Below, one piece after another: positions 40,372 through 45,895 of a stretch of 45,895 bases of DNA. Position 1 is the stretch's first letter; each line of letters begins with the position of its first letter. The stretch comes from Defluviicoccus sp. GTDB lineage: Bacteria; Pseudomonadota; Alphaproteobacteria; MPNO01. Below the pieces are notes generated by a model that made no database searches, was not told the DNA's origin, and saw only the letters and a list, made by a program, of their open reading frames with translations. The translations under genes were made by a program, and so were the position numbers. The stretch is taken from assembly GCA_022826125.1 (NCBI GenBank), contig JAJDVM010000012.1:1-45895 (forward strand), read 5' to 3'.

Positions 40372-40686
40372 TCAACCCGTCTCCCCGGCGATCCAGTCGA
40401 GGAAGAGCCGCCGGCCCGCCGCGATGTCGAGCCGGACGACGCAGGGGTTGTCGTAGTCGTGCAGCTCCCCGACCCGTCTCGCCAGCGCATCGAACAGGGC
40501 GACCCGTGTCTTGGCGATAAGCACCGCCTCCTCCGCCTCCTCCAGCGCGCCTTCCCACCGGTAGACGGAAACCATCCCGGGAACGACGTTGACGCAGGCG
40601 GCGAGCCGTTCCTCCACCAGCGCGCGGCCGATGGATTTCGCCTCCTCGACGCTCGCCGCCGTCATGTAGGCAAGGCAGTAGGACAT
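40372..40686 (-). CDS. cutA: Divalent-cation tolerance protein CutA
   Basis: A 104-residue CutA1 protein starting at ATG 40686. Core segments AKSIGRALVEERLAACVNVVPGMVSVYRWEG, then AVLIAKT, and the DYDNPCVV loop (family H/Y-x-Y-x-x-P) are all present. It forms a very stable trimer of ferredoxin-like subunits. A role in metal tolerance is only loosely established. The start in the longer frame at 40779 is rejected. It is divergent from the di-iron-like gene across 86 bp. Confidence 0.95.
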   Translation of the reverse strand: MSYCLAYMTAASVEEAKSIGRALVEERLAACVNVVPGMVSVYRWEGALEEAEEAVLIAKTRVALFDALARRVGELHDYDNPCVVRLDIAAGRRLFLDWIAGETG

Positions 40687-40772
40687 CGCTCTCGTCCCCC
40701 TGTGGTCCATCCGGATGGTTGCGCGTAAACTGCCAGCAGAGGCAGGACAAGGCGACCGCGACGGAGGAACGA

Positions 40773-41582
40773 ATGGCACTCAGCGAGAGACTCACCAGGC
40801 TGATCGACGTTTCGGCGCCGCTCTGGGCGGGCGAGGCCGAAGTGGTCCGGACCTACTGGGACTCCCCCGTGCGCAATCACGACAGCGAGCTCCTGTGGCT
40901 CCGCCGGCAATGCTCGAAGGAGTTCAACGGCACCGGTATCGGCGAATACAAGAACATGGGCGTGTTCATGGGGCCGATCACCGAGCTCGGCGAGATCTTC
41001 TCCCGGATCGACACCGGCGAGGGCGGGGTCGACCGGCGCTATGCGCTCGAGCTGATCGAGATCCTGCACGACGAGTTCGACCACTATGCCCGCTTCGCCG
41101 ACATCTACGACGCAATACGAGGCCCCGGCACCCCGCCGATGAACCCGCACGAGCTGGAGACCTGGGACGAGGACGCGGCGCTCACCTCCACGCGGCACCG
41201 GCAGAACGCGGAGCACGGCGCGCTCGGCGTCCGCGCGAGCCGCTTCACCGAGGGCGGCTACTGCACCCTGTTCCGCGAGGGGATGCGCCTCAAGGGCCGG
41301 GGCGGCGTCGACGACATGATCGCGGAGGCCTGCACCAAGGTCTACGAGGACGAGTTCGGCCACATGCTGGAAGGCATCATCGGGCTCGACGAGGAGGGCT
41401 GGTCGGACGAGCAGTTCGACCTGCTGGAGAGTCTCGTGCTGGAGCAGCTGAGGCTCCGTATCCCGATGCGCAACGCGGAATTCAGCTTCCCGCTGAGCGA
41501 GGAACGGGTGGAGGCGATCTACGCCGGCGACATCGAGCCCGAAACCTTCGACTACGGCCGCGCCGAGACCGTGATGGCGTGA
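40773..41582 (+). CDS. Ferritin-like (di-iron) protein of unknown function
   Basis: A 269-residue, largely helical protein that I do not recognise as a named family. Two Glu-x-x-His motifs, E101FDH104 and E194FGH197, lie about 93 residues apart. Additional Glu residues (E50 in the first long helix, E147 and E160 in the third) could complete the four-helix di-iron site of ferritin-like oxygenases and heme-oxygenase-like di-iron proteins. ATG 40773 has GGAGG ahead. It sits between cutA and a Rieske oxygenase pair. A palindromic repeat begins 4 bp after its stop. An oxygen-activating role is inferred, not shown. Confidence 0.65.
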   Translation: MALSERLTRLIDVSAPLWAGEAEVVRTYWDSPVRNHDSELLWLRRQCSKEFNGTGIGEYKNMGVFMGPITELGEIFSRIDTGEGGVDRRYALELIEILHDEFDHYARFADIYDAIRGPGTPPMNPHELETWDEDAALTSTRHRQNAEHGALGVRASRFTEGGYCTLFREGMRLKGRGGVDDMIAEACTKVYEDEFGHMLEGIIGLDEEGWSDEQFDLLESLVLEQLRLRIPMRNAEFSFPLSEERVEAIYAGDIEPETFDYGRAETVMA

Positions 41583-41585
41583 GAG

Positions 41586-41687
41586 CCCTTCGATACGCGG
41601 CTTCGCCGCTACTCAGGGTGAGGGATGTTTCTGCAAACAGAAAATCCTCCTCATCCCGAGTAGCCCCCGAAGGGGGCGTATCGAGGG
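41586..41687. repeat. Intergenic palindrome, copy 4
   Basis: Arms at 41586-41624 and 41649-41687. Left hairpin GCGGCTTCGCCGC; right arm, same orientation, GCCCCCTTCGGGGGC, a changed but still fully paired stem. It lies between the convergent gene ends at 41582 and 41705. Confidence 0.85.
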
Positions 41688-41704
41688 ACGGCCAGTCTCC
41701 GCCC

Positions 41705-42205
41705 TCAGAGAATAAAGCTCACCGAGCCGAGCGCGCCCAGCTCCTCGCAGTCGAGGACGGCGCGGCGTTCGGCGATGCGCAGCCCGTCCCCGGTGGCCCG
41801 CAGCCGGTAGCGGTAGCGACCGACATACTCGCCGATCCGTTCGTCGCGGCGGAAGCGGTAGACGATGAAATTGGCCTCCGCGACCAGCTCGTCCCCGGCG
41901 CGCTCGACGATGCGGACGTTGGAGACCATCCGCCGCGTGCGCGAGCGCGGGCTCTCGGCGTGCGCTTCCGCGCTGTTCAGCCGCTTGACCCGGCCCCGGA
42001 TGCGCCGGATGTCGTCGGCGATGGTGAACAGCGTGTCGCGGGGATCGCCGTCGGGCACGTCGTTGGGCGGCACCAGGTAACGCGCGTCCGGAGTCAGGAG
42101 GCCGAGCCAGTCGTCGAGCCGCCAGGCATCGAGCAGCGCCGCCTCCTCGTAGAACAGCGCCTCGACGTCTTCGCGCCCCACGGCGTCGACGGGGGCCGCG
42201 GTCAT
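41705..42205 (-). CDS. Aromatic-ring-hydroxylating oxygenase, beta (small) subunit
   Basis: A 166-residue protein of the SnoaL/NTF2-like beta-subunit family (FYEEAALLDAWRLDDWLGLLTPDARYLVP, then RTRRMVSNVRIVE). It is structural in the alpha3beta3 Rieske oxygenase. ATG 42205 overlaps the alpha-subunit stop by 4 bases (ATGA). Reductase and ferredoxin components are not seen nearby, so electrons must come from elsewhere. The C terminus ends 17 bp from copy 4 of the palindrome. Confidence 0.92.
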   Translation of the reverse strand: MTAAPVDAVGREDVEALFYEEAALLDAWRLDDWLGLLTPDARYLVPPNDVPDGDPRDTLFTIADDIRRIRGRVKRLNSAEAHAESPRSRTRRMVSNVRIVERAGDELVAEANFIVYRFRRDERIGEYVGRYRYRLRATGDGLRIAERRAVLDCEELGALGSVSFIL

Positions 42206-43479
42206 GCCGGGTCGCCGCCGGTCATCAGCGCGTTCCAGCGGCGCCAGAAGGTGCGCAGATGGAGCTCGTCGGTGTTGAGCTGATCGCCGGTCTTGTTCAT
42301 CCCGCGCGAGATTTCCGACCACCCGGTCTCGCGCCAGGTGGCGAGCCCGCCCTGCACCAGCTCGAGCGCCTCGACGTCGTCCGGCGTCGCCAGCCCGCCC
42401 GGCCCGTAGAACGTGAGGAAGCTGTCGAGCCGCCGCGCCCGCGAGGTCTCCGACTCCTCGACCGGGCCGAGCGCCCAGGCGGTCACCCGCATGCGGTCGA
42501 CGGCGGTCGGCCAGAAGGTGCGGACGGTCACCGCCGAGCCATCGTTGATCACCAGGTTGGGGAACACCACCAGGTTGCGGTTGGTGTCGGCGATGCGGCG
42601 CGCGCGCTCCTCACCCAGCCGGGCGACGAGCTCCGCCCGGACCGCCTCGATCTCGGGCTTCGCCTCCTCGCCGTAAAGCGGGATCCAGGCGGCGACCGGC
42701 CGGCCCCGGAAGTTGACATTGTCGACCACCGCGTGCCCGTTGCCGAGCGACTTGCCGACGCCCGGCGCCGGCATCATCAGCCCCTTGGGCAGCCGCACCG
42801 AGACGCCCGAGTCCTTCATATATTCGAGATAGGTCGAGTGGGTCGCGTGCAGGTGGTAGTCGTCGAAGCTGTTCTCGACCAGCAGCTTCCAATTTGCACG
42901 GATGTCGTATTCCTGCGTGCCGGAGACGATTTCGAGCCGTCCCGACGGCGACTGGTCGACGACCAGGTCGAGATACTCCTTCGCGCCGGCGAGATAGTCC
43001 GCGAGCGGTTCCGGGTCGTCGCCGAAATGGGCGAACCGGAAGCCGCGATACTCCTCCAGCGCCGGGACTTCGGCCAGCGCGAAATCGGCCTTGTCGAACG
43101 CCCCGCCGTAGGCCTCCTCGCCGGGGACGTGGGCGAGCGCGCCGTCGTTGCCGTAGGTCCAGCCGTGATAGAGGCAGGTGAACCGCGTCCGGTTGCCTTC
43201 GCGTTCCCGGCAGACCATGGTGCCGCGATGCCGGCATGTGTTGAGGAACGCGCGCACCCCGCCCGCGCCGTCGCGCACGAACAGGACCGGCCGGCCGGCG
43301 ACGAGCCGGGTGCGGAAGTCCCCGTTGCCGGGAATCTCCGAATCGTGGCCGAGATAGATCCAGCACCGGTCGAAGATCCGCCGATGCTCCGCTTCGAGAA
43401 TTTCGGGATCGACGAGAACCCGCCGGTTGAGCCGGAAGCGCTCCCGTTCCGGGTCGTCGATGACGAAGGGCCGGTCCAT
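42202..43479 (-). CDS. Aromatic-ring-hydroxylating dioxygenase, alpha (large) Rieske subunit
   Basis: A 425-residue Rieske non-heme iron oxygenase. The [2Fe-2S] ligands are C82-x-H84 and C102-x2-H105. The mononuclear iron site is D206-x2-H209-x4-H214 (FDDYHLHATH), with a later Asp. This is the layout of naphthalene, benzoate and anthranilate-type dioxygenases. ATG 43479 is chosen; an in-frame upstream start is possible. With the beta subunit it would add O2 to an aromatic ring to give a cis-diol or, if spontaneous elimination follows, a catechol that could feed extradiol cleavage such as the enzyme at 4839. Confidence 0.95.
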   Translation of the reverse strand: MDRPFVIDDPERERFRLNRRVLVDPEILEAEHRRIFDRCWIYLGHDSEIPGNGDFRTRLVAGRPVLFVRDGAGGVRAFLNTCRHRGTMVCREREGNRTRFTCLYHGWTYGNDGALAHVPGEEAYGGAFDKADFALAEVPALEEYRGFRFAHFGDDPEPLADYLAGAKEYLDLVVDQSPSGRLEIVSGTQEYDIRANWKLLVENSFDDYHLHATHSTYLEYMKDSGVSVRLPKGLMMPAPGVGKSLGNGHAVVDNVNFRGRPVAAWIPLYGEEAKPEIEAVRAELVARLGEERARRIADTNRNLVVFPNLVINDGSAVTVRTFWPTAVDRMRVTAWALGPVEESETSRARRLDSFLTFYGPGGLATPDDVEALELVQGGLATWRETGWSEISRGMNKTGDQLNTDELHLRTFWRRWNALMTGGDPA

Positions 43480-43610
43480 TGCGGCCACTGATACCCGCCC
43501 CCGCGGCGCCCGTCTACCGCGTCCGGGGGGTTGAGATGCCCCGGCGCCGCGCTCGACCGATCGAGAGACCGGCGGACCGCCTCTCGCTTCGCTGGGAATC
43601 GTCGAGGCCG

Positions 43611-43640
43611 TTGCCGATATATCACCCAATGGGCTATATT
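43611..43640 (+). promoter_or_regulatory. Promoter and operator candidate of the higBA remnant
   Basis: TTGCCG (43611-43616) and TATATT (43635-43640) are 18 apart. Between and over them is an imperfect inverted repeat centred on CCCAATGGG, flanked by ATAT on both sides (43617-43640), a plausible HigA binding site in an AT-rich patch. Confidence 0.55.
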
Positions 43641-43650
43641 TTGTCCCTAT

Positions 43651-43791
43651 TTTTATGGTGGCGAATTCATCCCGCTATATGCGCTTCTCGTCTATGCGAA
43701 GTCGGCCAAGACCGACCTGTCCCCGGCGGAGCGGCGCGCCGTGGCCGGGCTCGCGACGGCGATCAGAGCCGCCGCAAAGGAGAAACAATGA
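43651..43791 (+). pseudogene. 3' remnant of a HigB/RelE-type toxin gene
   Basis: About 46 C-terminal residues are in frame with a toxin of the HigB/RelE-ParE superfamily: FYGGEFIPLYALLVYAKSAK, then TDLSPAERRAVAGLATAI. Full-length proteins of this type are about 100-115 residues with a GKSGGYRV strand just ahead; here that part is missing. The DNA immediately upstream instead carries promoter-like sequence. Open frame continues to 43531 but the translation there has no toxin features. The remnant lacks most of the RNase fold and should be inactive. It overlaps the antitoxin start (ATGA). Confidence 0.7.
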
Positions 43792-44069
43792 ATACGTTCG
43801 GAGCAGACCTTATCCGGTCCCTCGAGGAGGCGCTCGCCCATGCGAAAGGCGAGGGTCCCGCCATCGTCCACGGGTCCTTGACCCCGCGCGAGGTTCGAAA
43901 ACAGGTGAAACTCACTCAGGCGCAAATGGCCCCGCTGATGGGAATGAGCTTGTCAGGCTACCGGAAATGGGAACAAGGCGCGCGCCGGGTCAGCGGTCCG
44001 GCGGCGACCCTTCTGCGCGTGATCCAGAAGGAACCGGAAGCCGTAAGGCGCGCGCTGTCCTCTTCGTAA
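43788..44069 (+). CDS. higA: HigA-type XRE-family antitoxin
   Basis: A 93-residue protein starting at ATG 43788, with AAAGGAG ahead. The helix-turn-helix is complete (LTQAQMAPLMGMSLSGYRKWEQGARRVSG). The N-terminal 45 residues are the toxin-facing segment. It probably represses the promoter at 43611-43640. The antitoxin is intact while its toxin is a fragment, so it now acts as a solitary regulator or as protection against related toxins. Confidence 0.85.
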   Translation: MNTFGADLIRSLEEALAHAKGEGPAIVHGSLTPREVRKQVKLTQAQMAPLMGMSLSGYRKWEQGARRVSGPAATLLRVIQKEPEAVRRALSSS

Positions 44070-44100
44070 CCCGACCCGAAGCCCCGGAAACGCTCAGGCC

Positions 44101-45297
44101 GTGAAGCCGCTCGGGCGGCGGGACTACGGCTTCATCGGGCTGCTGGCCGCGATCACGCTGATCAACCCGCTGTCGATCCACTTCTATCTGCCGGCGCTCC
44201 CGGCCATCAGGGCCGCGTTCTCGGTGTCCGCGGCGACGGCGCAGCTCACCTTCAGCATCTCGATGTTCACCCTCGCCGCGGTGACGCTCGCGATCGGCTC
44301 GCTGTCGGACGGGCTAGGGCGCAAGCCGGTGCTGCTCGGCGGGATCGCGCTGTTCGTCGCCGGCTCGGCGATCTGCGCGGTCGCCGGGGCGATCGAGCTG
44401 CTGATCGTGGGCCGGCTGCTGCAGGCGGCCGGCGCGGCGAGCGGGCTGGTGCTGGCCCGCGTCATCGCGCGCGACGTCTACGGGCTCGACCGGCTGACCC
44501 AGATCATCGCGCTCCTCACCATGGCCTACACGATGGGGCCGATGCTCTCGCCGCCGCTCGGCGGCGCGCTGGTGGACGCGCTCGGCTGGCGCTCGATCTT
44601 CTGGTTCGCGGTCGGCGCCGGAGCCCTGCTGACGGCGTTCTCGGTCCTCTTCGTCCCGGAGACCCGCCCCCCCGGCGGCGGCGTCCAGAGCGGCCGGGCG
44701 ATGCTCGGCGCCTACCGGCGGCTGTTCCGGATACCGCGCTTCTCGCTCTACGTGCTCCATTCCGGCTTCGTGACCGGCACGTTCTTCGCCATCGCCGCCT
44801 CCTCGTCCTTCCTGATGACGGAGATGCTGGGCCGTCCCGCCTCGGATTACGGGCTCTATTTCATGTTCTTCCCGGCGGGCTACCTGCTCGGCAACTTCAT
44901 CGCCGCGCGGATCGGGCTGAGAGTGCCGATCGACACGATGCTGATGGCGGGCTCGGTTCTCAATCTCGGCGGCGCGGTCGCGCTGGCGGCGGCGCTGTGG
45001 CTGGCGACGCCCACGCCGCTCGGCATCTTCGTCCCCGGATTCGTCGTCACGCTGAGCCAGGGTCTCGCCTTGCCGAGCGCCCAGTCCGGAGCCATCGGAG
45101 TCGACAGGGACCTCGCCGGAACGGCGTCCGGCATCGGCGTGTTCATGCAGATGTTCTTCGGAGCCACCGCGTCGCAGGCCACCGGGCTGTTCGCCGACGG
45201 CACCGCGACGCCCATGATCCTCGTCGTGCTCCCCCTCGCCGCCGCCGCGCTCGCCGCCAGCGTCGCGCTCGGCAGGCTGAGCGCGACGGGGCGATAG
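44101..45297 (+). CDS. MFS multidrug efflux transporter, Bcr/CflA family
   Basis: A 398-residue inner-membrane protein with 12 hydrophobic segments. It is read from GTG 44101, which puts the first helix (FIGLLAAITLINPLSIHFYLPALP) at the N terminus. The motif-A loop GSLSDGLGRKPVLLGG and the motif-C-like GPMLSPPLGG are those of Bcr/CflA drug:proton antiporters (bicyclomycin, chloramphenicol, florfenicol type). It probably exports a toxic compound or intermediate. It follows higA by 31 bp on the same strand. A truncated MITE begins 19 bp after its stop. Confidence 0.92.
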   Translation: MKPLGRRDYGFIGLLAAITLINPLSIHFYLPALPAIRAAFSVSAATAQLTFSISMFTLAAVTLAIGSLSDGLGRKPVLLGGIALFVAGSAICAVAGAIELLIVGRLLQAAGAASGLVLARVIARDVYGLDRLTQIIALLTMAYTMGPMLSPPLGGALVDALGWRSIFWFAVGAGALLTAFSVLFVPETRPPGGGVQSGRAMLGAYRRLFRIPRFSLYVLHSGFVTGTFFAIAASSSFLMTEMLGRPASDYGLYFMFFPAGYLLGNFIAARIGLRVPIDTMLMAGSVLNLGGAVALAAALWLATPTPLGIFVPGFVVTLSQGLALPSAQSGAIGVDRDLAGTASGIGVFMQMFFGATASQATGLFADGTATPMILVVLPLAAAALAASVALGRLSATGR

Positions 45298-45315
45298 CCC
45301 GAATGTTCCCGCGCC

Positions 45316-45489
45316 AGAGCCTGTCCGTTTCGGTTGGAAGCGCTGGCGCGGCCGATGTGCGTCCTTCGATACGCGGCTTCGCCGCTACTCAGGATGAGGG
45401 AAGGGTTCCGGGAGGCCGGGAAATCCCCCTCATCCCGAGTAGGCCCGAAGGGCCGTATCGAGGGACGCCCACCGGGAACGGTTCAATCT
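45316..45489. mobile_element. MITE-like element truncated on the right by an IS
   Basis: It starts with AGAGCCTGTCCGTTTC, the same end as the 23827 element, and includes palindrome copy 5. Its right flank matches the inner part of the 23827 element's end in inverted orientation (GGTTCAATCT against its AGATTGAATC) but stops at about 45489. The expected terminal CGGACAGGCTCT is absent and IS-end sequence begins instead. Confidence 0.65.
45363..45464. repeat. Intergenic palindrome, copy 5
   Basis: Arms at 45363-45400 and 45427-45464. Left hairpin GCGGCTTCGCCGC; right arm, same orientation, GGCCCTTCGGGCC. Spacer 26 bp. It lies inside the truncated MITE. Confidence 0.85.
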
Positions 45490-45895
45490 AACCCGACTTC
45501 CGCAACTCGGGGGTTTTGAGGATGTTAACCCATTGATTTTCCTTGATTGACCTCTCAAAGGTCGGCACTACAGCGCGCCCGGTCGAGGGGCGGTTCGGGT
45601 TCCGTCAGGCGGAGATCCGCGGCGACGGCTGCGCCGGCAGTGTCATCCCGAGCTGGTGCAGCAGCAGTTCGTGCTCCTGTTTCGGTTTGGTGTGGCGCGG
45701 CAGGACGAGGTGCCGGCCGTCGGCGGTCGGCAGGTGGACGTCCACCATCTGGATGGTGGCGAAGGCCTCGATGATGGCGCGCGGGGTGAGGCCGGAAGCG
45801 CGCGGCCGGGCGAGGTTCTTCAGCGTCACCAGCAGGCAGTAGGCGATGAAGGAGACGAAGATGTGCGCCTCGATCCGCTCCTCGCGCTGATGGAA
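45490..45895 (-). mobile_element. Insertion sequence, IS4/IS1634-like, cut by the window edge
   Basis: The transposase 3' end and about 115 bp of non-coding end sequence are visible. The left boundary is placed near 45490 because MITE homology stops there; the terminal repeat would begin AACCCGACTTCCGC. The other end lies outside the window, so the boundary and family need the full copy. Confidence 0.6.
45605..45895 (-). CDS. Transposase C-terminal part, IS4/IS1634-like, partial
   Basis: The last 96 codons of a DDE transposase are in frame to the window edge. Features: the helix FHQREERIEAHIFVSFIAYC, which carries the catalytic Glu region of the IS4-type Y-x2-R-x3-E-x6-K signature (R and E visible), then VTLKNLARP and a C-terminal segment with LHQLGMTLP. 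The start codon is outside the window. Nothing suggests decay in the visible part. Confidence 0.75.
   Translation of the reverse strand, partial: FHQREERIEAHIFVSFIAYCLLVTLKNLARPRASGLTPRAIIEAFATIQMVDVHLPTADGRHLVLPRHTKPKQEHELLLHQLGMTLPAQPSPRISA

Noticed and set aside
43531-43650. Full-length gene reading of the frame ahead of higA
   Set aside because: The first 40 residues have no toxin features and overlap promoter-like sequence; only 43651-43791 matches the toxin family.
23874-45464. CRISPR array from the repeated palindromes
   Set aside because: Copies are kilobases apart, each is itself an inverted pair, and there are no regular spacers or cas genes.
1-45895. tRNA, rRNA or prophage genes
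   Set aside because: No cloverleaf-like or rRNA sequences and no phage structural or integrase genes were seen; the only transposase is at the right edge.

Overview
The window is dense, very GC-rich bacterial DNA that reads as the chromosome of an alphaproteobacterium, probably of the Rhodospirillales type. The grounds are the codon usage, the long antisense open frames typical of high GC, an S9 protein with an N-terminal extension, and intergenic palindromes of the kind alphaproteobacteria carry. The only core genes are rplM-rpsI, argC, cutA, a cold-shock gene, and probably the O-acetylhomoserine sulfhydrylase and CoA-binding genes. Almost everything else is accessory catabolism, transport, toxin-antitoxin (TA) genes and small mobile elements. 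I see no tRNA, rRNA or CRISPR array. The only gene-free stretch near 300 bases is 45298-45604, which holds a truncated small transposon and the end of an insertion sequence.

Layout. 1-379: end of a DehI-like gene, divergent from 460-7351, a tightly packed plus-strand catabolic operon (Gfo/Idh/MocA dehydrogenase, DUF993 aldolase-like protein, sugar-phosphate isomerase-like protein, gentisate-dioxygenase-like cupin, extradiol-type dioxygenase, class II aldolase relative, FAH-family hydrolase). 7385-12059 (minus): small lipoprotein, NMT1/SsuA-type binding protein, class D flavin monooxygenase-like protein, UbiD-family decarboxylase, cupin. 12124-13334: cysteine-dioxygenase-like cupin and a VapBC pair. 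13432-19731: EamA transporter, carbamoylase/amidohydrolase, alpha/beta hydrolase, and two isopenicillin-N-synthase-like oxygenases around a PLP aminotransferase. 19928-22822: cold-shock gene, then two amidohydrolases and a MarR regulator in an ATGA-overlapped operon.

22800-24310 is a TA island: HicBA, a MazE remnant, and a Phd-VapC pair split by a 206-bp MITE. 24495-26881 encodes the two permeases and the ATPase of an NMT1/SsuA-type ABC importer that lacks a local binding protein; the protein at 7706-8689 is a plausible partner. 27010-32674 (minus) is a second catabolic block: two amidohydrolases, a VOC protein, a second UbiD-family protein and a quinone oxidoreductase. 32749-40686 is more housekeeping-like (gamma-carbonic anhydrase, argC, rpsI, rplM, enoyl-CoA hydratase, sulfhydrylase, CoA-binding protein, NCS2 permease with an ATPase-like tail, cutA). 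40773-43479 holds a di-iron-like protein and a Rieske ring-hydroxylating oxygenase pair; 43651-44069 a HigB remnant with an intact antitoxin; 44101-45297 a Bcr/CflA-type MFS exporter. An IS transposase runs off the right end.

Together the genes describe a degrader of small cyclic, aromatic and amide/N-heterocyclic compounds: uptake (ABC, NCS2), hydroxylation (Rieske, flavin, Fe(II) enzymes), decarboxylation (two UbiD proteins, with no UbiX in view), ring opening, and hydrolysis. The most unusual structural signal is a family of five intergenic palindromes whose two inverted arms each carry a small hairpin. The hairpin sequence differs between arms but base pairing is kept. Two of the copies sit inside MITE-like elements.
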